From: Isoetes taiwanensis
Lineage: Eukaryota; Streptophyta; Lycopodiopsida; Isoetales; Isoetaceae
NCBI GenBank assembly: GCA_021234155.1
Contig: JAJEKV010000071.1
Span: 2,910,483-2,974,482, forward strand
Length of the DNA: 64,000 nt
Direction: 5' to 3'
In this document: positions 1 to 12,275 of the stretch, piece by piece
Position numbering within the stretch: position 1 is the first letter of the stretch
Layout of the letters: every line of letters begins with the position of its first letter
Notes under the pieces: generated by a model
The model's database searches: none
What the model saw: the letters and a program-made list of their open reading frames with translations, nothing else
What the model was told of the DNA's origin: nothing
Position numbers and translations under genes: made by a program

Positions 1-513
1 TGGAAAAGCTTACAAGACAAGATGACAAAGGATAGAAGATTAAGCTGAAAAAATAAAACAATCTATTACGTCATTGATTCGGCAACAATGTAGTGACCTC
101 TAGGCCTTGAAAATTATTTTGTACGGAATATGCTGGCTAAGGTCAGTGCTTTCATATCAAATGATTCAGGTTTGATAATTTGTTAATCTAAGTCTGCTGG
201 ATATTTTAATCCCAGTCTAGAAAAAGCAGTCTTTTAGACTTCAAAAAGTATATTAACATTGGTAATACAAAGATTTATGGAGAACTTTTTTGGACTCTGA
301 ATGAAATTATGTTTATAAGATCTAGGGAAGGGGGAACTCCTTGTAGATTGCAGAATATGGTAATTGCTTTTGCCTTGATAAATGCTAACCATTTTAAGGC
401 TTAAGTCAAATGTACACCTGATTTGGCTTAAAAGTCGCTTATTGACCTAAGTGGTCTTTGCAAAAGTCCATGAAAGGTAAAAGTCCTGCTTTTAACAGTT
501 TAAAAGGTTTTTT
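1..513. repeat. Left copy of ~510 bp direct repeat
   Basis: The first ~513 bases recur at 3522-4031 in the same orientation with only scattered differences. Identity stops just after a run of T following 'TTTAAAAGG'. The left copy may extend beyond the window edge. The pair could be two LTRs of a non-autonomous element or one step of a ~3.5 kb tandem duplication. I see no coding sequence in it. Confidence 0.85.
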
Positions 514-3500
514 TCATTAACTTCGGTTCTCTAGTTATACTAGGGACCTTAAAATGGTTGGAATACAGTGTATATAATTTCTTATTAATACTTATTGGAT
601 ATTTATAGGGATTGGCATAGGGTTGGAAATGGGAATTATAATTCTTTCTAAGCTGATTTTAAGCTCTTTACTGCCCGGCAGACATAAGGAAATCCATTCA
701 AAAATAACGGTAACATGACATTTGTTTTGAAATTATGCCGATTGAATTTTTACACAAAATTGGATTATAGAAAGAGTTCTGGCTCTTTTAAACTAGTCTT
801 TTGGCATTGGCCCAGACTAGATCAATCTGTTTGCCATTTGGCTCTCTTAAAAGAGAAATAATACTTGCAATAAGAGTTAATTAGGCAATATAGGTAGGGT
901 AGGGCTTTGGCAACAAGGTCCTACTCTCCTTGTTGCTAACTCTATTTATGACTTGCCCATCCTGACCTACGGTAGGAGGCAGGCTTTTTTTATTATCCTG
1001 AATTGTATTTTATTTCAGGGTAGTAATCCTGAATGCATGAGCACTACCTATTCTAAAAATGCTAACTTTTGCAAGACCTGAGTCAACATGGACCATTAGA
1101 TCCTGATATCTTTACTACTATGGCACATGGCAAATGTTTGAAGTTGTGTAAACCAATGGGGCATAGTACATAGTGGGAATAAAGTTCATGCAATGATATT
1201 ATAAGGATCACTTGGCATCTTTCGTCTTCATGAGTACATGGGCATTATACCTTGTTTGAAAATACTAAAGTGTACTACGAGTTAATGGACTAATATATTT
1301 TGACAAGATATACACTAATGGACTACCGTTGCATGGCATACCATTGGAAAAATAAGACGTCTTCAACCCTAACGGATGCACAAGCTTGCTAACTAATTCT
1401 GCAAGAATAGAATGACTTGTTGAGGAGAAGAAGAAGAAGAGATGAATATTCTTTTTGAAATCTTCAAATTATTGATTGATACTAATGACGATGAAATATG
1501 AATATAGATTTGCAATATGGTTTAATAGTTCATATCTTGAGAACCTACTCTTATTTGAGCTTTAATTGAAGAAGAAAAAATTGATAAGGAATTTATTGCC
1601 CAAATATTTAAGGGAAAGTCTATTTTTGCATTCCTTCAATACCATTGGTATTACATTGTGGAAAAATGGGCTACATACATGCCCTTGCATATGGATGTCC
1701 TTGCATATGGATGCCTTGACATTATACACATGAGGGAGAACATTGTACCATTAAAGGTAAAGAGGCCTTTGTGGTTTATTACGTAGGCCACACTTATGCC
1801 TTTAAATTCTTAAAACTACCCTATCTTGAGAGAAGCAATCCTTGTACCTCAATTGGGAAAAGGGCTTATTGGTAGGCCTAGTGAGAATTTGAGGACCTAG
1901 TAAGTTGTCATTTCAAGAACTACCATAAGAATGTTTCTTTGGATGTACGTACCTATTTATTTCACAAGGGATGCATTTTGAGGATTTCCAAAGCATTTAT
2001 TTATGGTGGCATTTTGGCAACGCTTAGGCCAATTTCGTATACAATAAGATAAAGGAAGGAAGGAAGGAAGCAAAAGTTGAAAGTTATTTAGGGCATGGGC
2101 ATGCGCTTAGAATGTTGCGGAAAAAATAAGGTATAGTTTTGCCAGCAAATGTGTGGCGCTAAAACGGCATGGCTTCTGTTGGAAATCGATTTCTTTGGAG
2201 CTTATTTGGTTCTCTGTTAGTACAAAGAAGATGGATTTGATGGCAATCGGTTGTTTCCACGGTTTCATTTATGCATAAAACATTAGGGCAAATTGCCTGG
2301 CTGGTCATTCGGCCGCTACTATATTTGTTGCCGCATAGACAGTAGTTGCCAAAAAATTCCTTGTGATTCGTTGATTCCTAAATTAGTAGGTCTTGGTTTC
2401 AGAAATTCCAGAGCTAAAAATGGGCTAGTCGGATCTGGTGGTGCTTCTACTGTGTAACATATTTGCTAAAACGGTTGTATAGCCTGATGTTAATTGCTAG
2501 CAATTGTGCATGGTGCCAAAGACTGCCGCATGCAGATTTGCCATAAACGGATTTGCCCTGAAAAGGGCTTGAAAATGGTGTTGTCTAGTTCTTGATGATT
2601 TAAGACAGAGGTATGTAATACAATTTTGGGCTTTATCAAAATACTATGAGTATTATGGATTCTAGATGTGCTTTGACATCTTAATCAAATGCAGTTTTTT
2701 ATACTATCTCTTACCAGGCAGATAGGAAGTTTGGCCTTAATGGCTATTGATCATAACAACATAAACAAAGAAAGCTTTTGAATTAAGATTTATGGTTCTC
2801 ATAAATAGATCTGGTTGCCATGCTCATATGACACTTTCCTGCCACAGCATTGGAGCTATAAGACAGTATCAAAATAGGAGCTATGGTTGAAGTTTCATAA
2901 TAAGCTGGATATATTCCTGCACAAAATGTTGCAGTGGTCAGGATAGCTAAGGCGACCTCCAAATATCAGGTTCTTTATTTTTTCTAGAATGCAATGGAGC
3001 AATGAACAGATTTTGGATCTAAGCATGACCAAATGAGATTTAATTTCACATCTCTGTCTATGACTAAAATATATTTAATGCTGAATTTATTCAAGCATTC
3101 CAATAGGAATTAATGGCCATTGATATAGGTGATGTTCTTATATGTTATAGTTAGATGCTACAAAGTCTAATACTTAAGAAGAAGCTTGTGTTTCTTCAAT
3201 ATTGCTGTTTTTATGTTTTCATAACACATTTCAGGCTGCTTTAATTTATTAAAACGGTAGACATATGGGAGAATTAACATGCAGGCTAATATTAAAATTG
3301 CTTGTGAACTATATGTTAAAGGCAGAGTAAGTTAAGCATTCTTTGCTATCTTTCTATTGTGTTAAGGATTACATCCAAAGGTGAAGGGCGAAAAGCCCAA
3401 GAAATCTAAGCTTACCTGTTAGTGACTTAGGCTCTTACCCTTCTTAGGCTAACTGTCCTCTGGTTTCACTGCAGGTAACGGGATTTCTTGCTCCTACGTG

Positions 3501-3521
3501 TGTTTTCCCATTATTTCAAAT
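514..3521. other. Non-coding spacer between the direct repeats
   Basis: AT-rich DNA with stop codons in all frames and no recognisable protein domain. It has a (GGAA)n run near 2045-2070 and a GAAGAA-rich patch near 1424-1441. If the flanking repeats are LTRs, this would be the interior of a non-autonomous (TRIM/LARD-like) element, but I did not find a clear primer-binding site or polypurine tract. Confidence 0.5.
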
Positions 3522-4031
3522 TGGAAAAGCTTACAAGACAAGATGACAAAGGATAGAAGATTAAGCTGAAAAAATAAAACAATCTATTACGTCATTGATT
3601 CGGCAACAAGGTAGTGACCTCTAGGCCTTGAAAATTATTTTGTACGGAATATGCTGGCTAAGGTCAGTGCTTTCATATCAAATGATTCAGGTTTGATAAT
3701 TTGTTAATCTAAGTATGCTGGATATTTTAATTTCAGTCTAGAAAAAGCAGTCTTTTAGACTTCAAAAAGTATATTAACATTGGTAATACAAAGATTTATG
3801 GAGAACTTTTTTGGACTCTGGATGAAATTATGTTTATAAGATCTAGGGAAGGGGGAACTCCTTGTAGATTGCAGAATGTGGTAATTGCTTTTGCCTTGAT
3901 AAATGCTAACCATTTTAAGGCTTAAGTCAAATGTACACCTGATTTGGCTTAAGGCTGCTTATTGACCGGAAGTGGTCTTTGCAAAAGTCCATGAAAGGTA
4001 AAAGTCTGTTTTAACAGGTTTAAAAGGGGTT
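3522..4031. repeat. Right copy of ~510 bp direct repeat
   Basis: Starts at the same 'TGGAAAAGCTTAC' as base 1 of the window, 3521 bases downstream. Differences from the left copy include CCTAAG/CCGGAAG, AAAAGTCG/AAGGCTG and CCTGC/CTG, so they sit around C-N-G triplets. A poly-T and TTATTATT run follows at 4028-4060. Confidence 0.85.
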
Positions 4032-4739
4032 TTTTTTTTTATTTATTATTATTATAATAAAAACGTATGTACTTTGGGGATAATGGTTAAATTAAGGTTC
4101 GAATCCTCAGAGCTCTTTCTATTTGTTTTTATTGTTTTTCAATTTTGCAAGTTCTTGGAATACTCCTATTGCCAAAGGAAAACCGTAGTGTTATATGACC
4201 ATGCTTTCAAAAATAAGACATTAACGATATATGACCTTGACAACTTCAAAGAACACACCAACTAGGAAGGGTTTTTTCTAACAAAACCCTACTACCTAGA
4301 AAGACTTTGCACTAAGAAACCACTATAAACAAAATGCTAGTGACTTCAAAACAAATGTACAAAACCATCATTTGATACTAAAAGCCTTATGATTTCAATT
4401 TACTAAACATGCAAGGCTTTAGACCATTCAACAATTATAACTTATGACATACAAAAGCACATTGAGAAGCTTATAAATTTACCACATCACTTAGCCATGT
4501 TAGTTTAGCATTCTAAAAACCATGTTAACATAGCATTATACTAAACCTCATCTTATTATCACTATGATGTATCACATTCACAAACCATAGATATAAAGCA
4601 CTATCTTTAATTATTACTATAAAACATGTTAAAAATCCACCTTATTGAACACCATTTCAAACCCATATAAGGTTCTTAATGATATCAACCCACAAAGATG
4701 CATTGGTTTTATTAAATGGTTTTTTATATATAACTAGCG
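4032..4739. other. AT-rich stretch, nothing recognised
   Basis: A 63-residue open frame at 4074-4265 has no recognisable domain and no support beyond its length. The rest is AT-rich without structure that I can name. Confidence 0.4.
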
Positions 4740-6075
4740 TGAAAACCCATATTGGTTTTATTTTTGGGTGCCTTGCCATTGCACCGCCGTGATGTTCTCC
4801 GTAGGCTGTGCTGGCCTGCAGAGTACCCTGCGCCAGAAAATTCTCGGGTGGGCCTCCAGTAGGCCGAACATTTCTCCTTGGTGCCTTGCCAGGTGCCTTG
4901 CCTTTGTTTCCTTGAGGAAGGCACGGTAATGGCTGGTGGCCTGAGCTCGCGTGTCCTGATCCACGATGAGACGGAGTGCGCGTTTGCATTCCTTACACTC
5001 AGCATCAAACCATCTGTTACGCGGGAAGGTTGCGGCCTCTGATCTCTGGCGTGGGGGAGGTCTCCCAAAGCACTTGTCCGCCCTCGCTGCGAGGAGCTCA
5101 ACCAAATGGTCGATTTGCTCCTCCGGTGTGTGCCCGCAGAACCTGCGGGAGGGCTTCTGCGAGCATGTCGGCGTAAGCCTCAGCTGCTCATAATCCAAAG
5201 CGCCAAACCGAGGCAAGGTAATCGCTCTCGAGGGGCCGCAGCGGCCGCCCGTGCCGACTTCACATAGAGTGGGAGGTGATCCGAGTCGGCCTCCTCCCGA
5301 ATCCCGGCTATGCGGCTGATGTGAAAATGGCCGACAAGGTGTACATCTGCTTGTGACCCACTATGACATAATCCACGACACTAGTTCCGCCCGTGATTGT
5401 CCCGTTTGCAAGTGTACCCGTGGGAAGAGGGCCATTGTGGTAGGCCATTGCATATGAGCGGTCAAAGATACCGCACATCGAGGAGCAATTGTCTGCGCGG
5501 CGGGTGACGGACCGCCATCCGAGTGCCGTGTGCAAAGCTCGCCTCTGCGGGGCGACCGCGACGCCATCCGCGAGGGGTCCAAATAGCATGGCCTGTTCCA
5601 CCCCCTGCTCGCGCATTGAAGTCTCTAAGGAGCATGACTCGCCCATCCGCTTTGTGTTCTTTGTATGTCATCATATAGAGCGGCGTCTGGGGTCCATCCC
5701 CACCTCCGGGTGGCGTGATAGAAGGGACTCTCTCGCATGGGGAAAGTAGCAAGCGCCTAGGAAGAGAGGATCTCCGCCGGTGGTGCAACGGATCCACATG
5801 TAGCGCTTATGTCCGCCGGTCTTACGGAGGGAAACCAAATGTGCCAAGGCTACCCTAAGTAGTAGCAGCAACCCCACCGTGCCCACTTCTCCCTGTACAA
5901 CCATTGAACACTGAAAAATGCTGGTACCCTGGCAGATCGGGCAACCTGTGGCCTGGGTGTTCCCATGTCTCCATGAGGAAGATGAGGTCCATGTCCACAG
6001 CTACTGAATTGAGGCTATCGCCCTTCTGCCACGGGAAACCCCGACAGTTCCAGACCACCACCCGGACGCACAATT
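4740..6075 (-). mobile_element. LINE fragment: APE endonuclease and EN-RT linker
   Basis: Minus-strand remnant of a non-LTR retrotransposon ORF2. Near 6075-5860 it encodes the start of an AP-endonuclease-like domain, with VWNCRGFP followed by DMDLIFLMETWE. Further on (5797-5460) a LLRDFNAR-type segment matches the catalytic GDFNA region of this family. 5216-4758 is one uninterrupted 152-residue frame containing RNRWFDAECKECKRALR and YRAFLKETKA, typical of the stretch between EN and reverse transcriptase. The RT itself is absent, so the element is cut at its 3' side. That is unusual, since LINEs normally lose the 5' side. The same family is present at 24-29 kb and 40.7-45.6 kb. This fragment is less broken over its linker than those copies. 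Confidence 0.75.
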
Positions 6076-6224
6076 CCTATTGAGCGGTCGGAGATGCTTG
6101 TGCAGTTTGTGTCACGGATGGACCAGTAGCGGGAGCAGACTGAGTTGCGGGGGCAGACTTCGGACAAACAGAAGCAGAGGCAGCAGGGGCAGCATTTGGC
6201 TGAGCGGGAGGAGGGGAGACTTGC

Positions 6225-6302
6225 TTCCAGCATGTGATGTGTTGCCCAAGAGCAAGTGTAGTCTTGATGCTGAGGACAATATCCTTTTTAAAGTGGGGAG
6301 AA
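6225..6302 (+). other. Possible LTR-retrotransposon 3' internal end with polypurine tract
   Basis: The frame reads SLDAEDNILFKVGRM and then stops. That style (acidic patch, then hydrophobic, then GxM) is seen at the C-terminus of Ty3-type Pol. It is followed at once by 'AAAGTGGGGAGAA', which looks like a polypurine tract directly before TGTGATGT (6303). Only about 80 bp of internal sequence remains, so this is suggestive rather than certain. Confidence 0.35.
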
Positions 6303-6470
6303 TGTGATGTTTCACGTATTTATATGCTATATGTACAAATATATGATACGTCACCACAGGTACGTAATAGTACATTAGACATTCTTGAACTTGAGTAAAA
6401 AAGATTAAAGTTAGCTATGTTGATTTGCCATTTAATTATCTTAATTAATCTTTATCTTATGTTGATATGG
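6303..6470 (+). mobile_element. LTR-like start (TGTGATGT...)
   Basis: Begins TGTGATGTTTCACGTATTTA after a purine-rich run. The first ~55 bases resemble the sequence starting at 9522, including the GTATTTATA word, the AAATATATG word and the CGTCAC that follows. I could not find a matching TG...CA end or target-site duplication, so length and element type are open. Confidence 0.35.
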
Positions 6471-6489
6471 CAGCCCAGGGCGAAAAGCC

Positions 6490-6900
6490 ATAGAGCAGGG
6501 AGCAGCCAAAACAGGGGCAGCCGGATTGAGCCAAGGGGCAGCCGGATTGAGCCAAGGGGCTGCCGAAATTTTCAAAGGGGCAACTGGGGTAGCCGAATTT
6601 TGCACAGGAGCAGCTGTATTAGCGGAGTCAGCCGGATTCTAAGCCAAGGCAGTCGGATTCTGAGCCAAGGCAGCCAGATTTTGATGTGGGTGGGCTGCTG
6701 GGCCATGAAATCCGGAGGAAATCCGAAGATTTCGAGCAGAAGAAGCGGTGGCATGAGCAAAGGCGGCTGGGTTTTGAGCAGAGGCAGCCGGATTTGGAGC
6801 ATGGGCACCTGGATTTGTATGGGCAGCCGGATTTTGGATGGAAACATCAAGATATGGTTGAGGTATGGTCGGATTTGAAGCAGGGATGCCCTGATTAGAG
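6490..6900. repeat. Minisatellite of ~30 bp units (GCAGCCGGATT...)
   Basis: Imperfect tandem copies of a unit around 'GGCAGCCGGATT(TT)GAGC'. On the minus strand (6986-6639) the array stays open and encodes repeated QNPAA-type peptides (AQNPAA, ANPGA). This could be a low-complexity segment of a LINE ORF1 or Gag-like protein, or simply an open satellite. Neither is proven. Confidence 0.65.
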
Positions 6901-8054
6901 GTAACAGACGAAAAAGGCAGAGAACATGCCACCATAGCTGAAGATCTGCCTGCAAAACTAGAGGTGGGCATGCTAGAGGTGGGCAAGTCTTAATTAATGT
7001 CAAAGGAAAATTGTTATGATGCCAACATGGTTATACCTTTTAGTTTAGAAGGTGAGATGCGAGTCATGGAAGTAGCTACGTGGGCTAATTAGCCTTTAGC
7101 AGGAACAAGATTGTTGGTTCTAGATGGGCCTGGAAATATCCATAGTTCAAGATTTATTTTTGAGTTTCATGATAGGAGCTTGGTAGCTGCTCCCTGCATA
7201 GTTTACCAAGTAGACGTACAGAACCAGCAAATCACAGAAGATTGATGTAATCAAAAGCAAAACACATACCTCAGCTTGGTGGGTTTAATCTTACGCCGAT
7301 TTTGATGGGTTTTGGAGCATGTTCCACAGGGTAAATTTCTTGGTTCTTTGTTCTATGTTTTTGTCCAGAATTTAACCCAAATCTGCAGATGCATGGCTTA
7401 TCTTCTAGGGAGCTGCTGGATGGGCTTCAACATTTGGAAAAATTACTGGCATTTGGTCTTGGGGTTTACAAAACCGCCAAAGCATGTTGGATGTGGTCGT
7501 GTTTAATTCTATGCCACATCATTGATATATGTCTCTGATCCTTTGGCCTTGCTCCCTATCTATAATGTATGACTGATTTAATAGAAGGAAGTACAGGTCT
7601 TCTCCAGCTCCATTCTGTATGGTTTCTCTCTTAGGCTATGTTTACTACAGGCTGCACATGATGTTTATGTGAAGTATCGATTAACTTCACTTATTAATAT
7701 CTAATTGTTATTTGCTTGCAGGGACCATGGCATCTCCCATGATGCCAAGTCTATGATGCCAAGTCTATGTGCTGGTAAGCATATTCTATAGATGCCTTAC
7801 AAATGTAAATGTTGACAACAAGGGCAACAAGGGGAAGAAATATGCAATGGCAGAGGAACGTCGAAATTTCTCACATAAGGCATTAGAGGAAAAATGAGAT
7901 CACATTTTGTCCCATTAAGGGATGCTTAAAATGCCATGTCAGCTTTTTAAACTGTCCAATAAGAGAAGAGCTTCAGTATATCTCATTCCAGTATTATGTG
8001 GCAGCCTGTAATTAATGCAGCTGCAACTAACTTCTGTAGAATCATTTTTTCATT
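6901..8054. other. Non-coding stretch, nothing recognised
   Basis: No domain-bearing frame. A 64-residue open frame at 7312-7506 has no recognisable features. 'TCCCATGATGCCAAGTCTATG' is partly repeated near 7736-7770 as a very short local duplication. Confidence 0.4.
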
Positions 8055-8316
8055 ATAACTTTTGATCCAAAACTCCGATTCGAAAACTTTTTGTAGCAAT
8101 GGGTTCGTCTTCACAAGATCTATCTAGTGATAACCCATTCATACATCTTTTACGATATAAATATATAAAAAATAAGCAAAACATCATATTTTTTTAAGGT
8201 TAACGCATATGACCATATTGAAATACATCATAACCATATATCATTGGAAAGATCTTTTCATTCCGCATCTAATGCAACGAACGCCGCAACATTTTGACAA
8301 GTGGATCAAAAGTTAT
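8055..8316. mobile_element. MITE-like element with 15 bp inverted ends
   Basis: ATAACTTTTGATCCA at 8055-8069 is matched exactly in inverted orientation by TGGATCAAAAGTTAT at 8302-8316, 262 bp end to end, with no coding content. I could not assign a clear target-site duplication, so the superfamily is unknown. Confidence 0.55.
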
Positions 8317-9041
8317 GGGGGAAAAACAACAGCAATGAAGTTGTTGGTGTTGCATTAATTGCAGTTAATAGAGGGTAGCCATTCTATTGGAGGATTCTTA
8401 TGGGGATGAAATGAGATCTCAAATTTCCTCTAATGAAGGTAAGGCATATTGTTGCTTTATGCTGTGGCATTTTGAAAGCTATGATGTATGTTCAATGGCC
8501 TCCCTTTTGAAACTTCTTGGTATTTTTAAAGTTCTGCTCAGATACAAAATTTGAGGAATGATTTCTTTGGAGCATTGCATTTTCTGTCATAACTCATAAA
8601 ACCAGTATCTTTTCAATCATTCAATCTTTTTATGGTTATTGAATTGTGCAGGCTCAATGTAAGTCTATTCTCTTTCTTAAATTCTCACCGTTTCTCATTC
8701 AATTTTATGATGCTTTGCATGAAATTGTAGACAAACTTCCTCCTTGAAGGCTTTGCAGATACTATATTGGAACACTTCTAACAAGATAGATCGTTGCACT
8801 TGGATTTATTTTGCTTGCATAGCTTGAAAGATGGCGAATTTATTGCAAATCTTATGTAGAAAGTGGATGCAGCTAGATGTTGCAGAAGAATGCCTCACAC
8901 ATGCAAAAGGCCTCAGTGGATTGCTTTGCGTTATACCTCATTAGAGAACAATGTATCTTTAGAGGAAACCAACTTTTTCTAGCTACAATAGGCTTCTGCA
9001 TTCCTTTTATGTAGCCCTTAGATTATTAGTACAAATGACTT
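8317..9041. other. Spacer upstream of PPR remnant
   Basis: No recognisable gene. Upstream PPR coding, if it was ever present here, is too decayed for me to see. Confidence 0.4.
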
Positions 9042-9517
9042 CTTACATACTTGAGGAGCCAATATATGTGTCCAATGCAAGATGTTATTATCTATTCTGC
9101 AATTATAAGAGGTTACGGAATGAATCATGATGGTCACATGGCCGTGCAGCGTTTTGAGAACATGCAAAGCCAAGATGTCAAACCAGATGATGTTAACTTA
9201 CATTTCTATCTCTTCTTACAGCATCTAGCCATGCCAGCTTGATGAGTCAAGGTCAGCAATATTTTAGCATGATGAGAGCGAGCTATGGCATCATACCGAC
9301 AATTGACCATTACAATTGCATGATTCTTCTTGGACGATCTGGACATTTGCATGAGGCAGTGGAATTACTTGAAAATGCAGGATCATTGCCATCTAAAGAA
9401 ACATGGTTAGCTTTGCTTAGTGCATGCAAAACATATACAAAGGTAGATTTAGGATTAAGGTGCCTTCAGAGGGTGGTGCAAATAAAGCCAGAGCATTCTG
9501 CGTCTTATGTACTCATG
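9042..9517 (+). pseudogene. PPR protein fragment (PLS/E type), frameshifted
   Basis: Encodes the C-terminal half of a plant pentatricopeptide repeat protein. Visible PPR signatures, in order, are DVIIYSAIIRGYGMN, AVQRFENMQSQDVKPDD, then after a frame change TFLSLLTASSHA, IPTIDHYNCMI, LLGRSGHLHEAVELLE and ETWLALLSACKTY, ending in the E-motif words KPEHSASYVLM. PPR proteins of this class bind organellar RNA, often for C-to-U editing. One frameshift near 9203-9212 breaks the frame. The reading stops at TAG (9518-9520), exactly where a normal E domain would continue (…NIYAAAG), and an LTR-like start follows at 9522. A truncated pseudogene is the best reading. A base-calling error could account for the frameshift but not for the truncation. 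Confidence 0.8.
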
Positions 9518-9521
9518 TAGC

Positions 9522-10200
9522 TGTGACGTTCCAAGTATTTATACGGTGTACGTATAAATATATGCACGTCACACGGTATAAGGCACGCCACCTGGGGGAT
9601 GATAACCTAGGGGGTTGGCCACAATGGATTTAATTAACTATGTTAACCAAATTATTAAGGATAATTATCAAAAGACATGTGATTAAGTCAAACCATAGTA
9701 GGAAGGCGCCATTTGGCTTCACCCGGGTGGCCAGCATATTGGTTGCTAAACTAGGCCACCAAAGGGCAGCGCCATCCTCAGATCAGACCAATTTCGACCC
9801 AGCAAAGCACCAGGAGCAGCTGAGCGCTCAGGAAATCGTTGATGTTCGCCCCCAGATCGCCAAACACCCTTTTACTGTTGCTGCTACCCCGGTACAGCCA
9901 TGGAAGCACCCCTTGACAACGGGTCCAGTCGAAACTCTGGTTAGTGGTAGTTAAATTGCGTTTGTAGAATAACACTCTAGGATTCTTTTCTGGATGGTTT
10001 TGGGTGAGACTGACCCTTCTCTGGTAATTAGGAATACTTTTCAATTATGAATGATGCTCTGTTATGAGATGGGTCGATGTCTCTATGAGTCAGTTAGTCG
10101 TTCCAGTAAACAGGGATTAAAAGGAGGGTAGAGGCCTCTGAGCTTGAGTATAGAATGCTCCTAGTGCTTCCTGTAACACCCTAGTAGTTTCGGCCTGTGC
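9522..10200 (+). mobile_element. LTR-like sequence abutting the PPR remnant
   Basis: Starts TGTGACGTTCCAAGTATTTA and contains a TATA-like TATAAATATA at 9552-9561. It resembles the start at 6303. The right end is not resolved: no clear CA end or 5 bp target duplication was found by eye. A solo or truncated LTR inserted in the PPR gene is plausible. Confidence 0.35.
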
Positions 10201-11639
10201 GCAAGAGCCCACCGGGTCATAGACGCTATGGTCTGGCTTAGCACCCGATAAGGGACACAGTGGTGAAGTAGGGGGTGGGGTAGTCTTGTCAATTTCTTTC
10301 GCATGATGAAGAAGCATAATGGCAGATTGACAATAGCTTCTCGACCATGTCCCAAGTGCAACCGACTAAAACTCGACCTCTATACCGCAAACCTTTCAAT
10401 AACCTAGCAACACACAGGTTTATATTTTGGAGGTCGTATCCTAGTCAGATTCAACCAGGATCTTGCACAATGTCATCACATAGAGGGAGGGTGTTGATGC
10501 CAGAAGACGGACCCTTAAAACCTTTCGGAAGCAGTTCGTCCCATAGGTCCTCTCCCGAAGGCCCCTGGCCACGGACGGACAACTCTCTCACTTTGGAACT
10601 ATGAACTGACTCTGCCAATGGACTCAAAACATGGACATTACCTTGGGGACCAAGTTTCGTGGGCAGAAGACCACCCCTTCTCCAAGACAATTGTTGTATG
10701 CCAGGCAATTTTGGTTATGAGAACCTTATTCTATCAGACCATGATGGTGCTTCCTTTTCTCCAGTCATGCTTTGATGCATTTCAAATTAGCTGTAGTATG
10801 TCATATAGCCTTAGTATATCAGACGTGGTTGAAGGCATTTAACAATTTTACAAGCTCACATGCTACATGGTTCACAAAAGTAACGGGAACAAGAGGACTC
10901 AGTAATTGATTTATTTTCTATTATTTAACACCTTCTACTAAAGTTTTGGCATTCCTTGCAGCCACATTATTCTTCTCAAAACGAATTTTGAATTGTGTTC
11001 CATTGAGGCATTGCAATTTCTATAGGCTTTTCCAACTGCATAAATAATGTTCAGAATCACTTTATATAGTGAATTTCCATATGCGCTAGAGTATTTGTTG
11101 AAGCTGATTATTATCCGAGTAGTTTTTGTGCCTTGAAAGAACATGATGTTATACACGAAACTTAGTAGTGTTCAAGAAAATTGCATATGTTCAAGAAAAT
11201 TGCATAGGCCTGATACTGATTGGTTACTACAGGTTGCAAAAGTTTGATGTTATTTTGTGTGCTTAGTTATTCTATGGCAAGGCAGTAATATTTAAAACAT
11301 GTTTGTGGCATGAAGTCCATTGTCCTACCTTAACCTAGAAGATTTTTTTTTTTGGAAGATATATTCGGCAATGAGACTTCTATTTGGCAATATAAACTAT
11401 AAAACGTGGCTTTTGCGAATATGAATGTGGTAGTACCGATGCATTTCACATCTATTGTTAAATGCCACTTCTCCAAAGAATTTGTCAACCTTGAGCATTT
11501 AGAAGATATTACCTCAAGTGGGGATTTCTATTATATTGGTGATATCTAAGTTCAACCCTTGCCTGTGTCTCTACTATTGTTTCAGTTGTTACCTACATTT
11601 GTTTTGCATGCCAAAATAATTGGGCATTACAAAGCATAT
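10201..11639. other. Unassigned stretch, possibly retroelement interior
   Basis: Several short open frames (for example 10347-10604, 85 residues) have no recognisable domain. A (T)10 run lies at about 11344. Nothing else is supported. Confidence 0.35.
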
Positions 11640-12240
11640 CTGTAATAGTTTTCTTAGGTAAGGTCATTAAATATTTGTACAAGTATGTTTATAAAGGGCC
11701 AGATATGATCAATGTGAACTTAGACGCAGCGAGTGATAGTGCATCACTAGCAGAGCACCCACCATAAACCATGATGAGGTTGAACAATGTTTGAATGCAC
11801 GCTATTTCTCAGCTTCTCAAGCACCATGAAGAATTCTCTCATATAAAATACAACAACAGTTTTCTCATGTCTATAGACTGGCTGTGCATCTCCCAATGAA
11901 ACAAGATGTATACTATGGAGAAGGTATGAGTGTGGACACTATAAGAGGTAAGAATAATGGGACAGTTTTAACAGCCTTTTTCGAGATGAATGCATCTGGA
12001 AATAAAGAGGCTACTCAATTGCTTCCACCATGATTTTCTTAAAATTCTTACCAATGATAAATCTAGTAGAAAATTGCAGGTTAGATCTAACAACCAGAAG
12101 TTTCCCACTATTGGATGCATGTACTTTGTTAATCCTTTAGAAGAATAGCGATACTATCTATGACTTTTATTGACCCGCGTAATGGGTGCAATTAGTTTAG
12201 AAGATTTACACTCTTTCAATGGAAAGTTGTGGGGCATGCC
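11640..12240 (+). pseudogene. Decayed Helitron Rep region
   Basis: At 11663-11701 the frame reads VIKYLYKYVYKGPD, a hallmark of the N-terminal Helitron-like (Rep) region of Helitron helicases. Further on, with stops and frame changes between, come words for the usual downstream blocks: HDEVEQCLNARY (near 11770-11806), IGCMYFVNPLEE (near 12112-12147) and RYYL.LLLTRVMGAIS (near 12150-12198) followed by LEDLHSFNGKLWG. In intact elements this leads into the conserved TFREAC region and a PIF1-type helicase. Here the match stops after LWGMP and within ~45 bp runs into the Helitron 3' terminus, so the helicase is deleted. The upstream HUH motif was not found. This is a dead, internally deleted copy on the same strand as the terminal hairpin. 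Confidence 0.75.
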
Positions 12241-12275
12241 ATCAGAATTGCATCACATAGACGTTAAAGGCCAAG

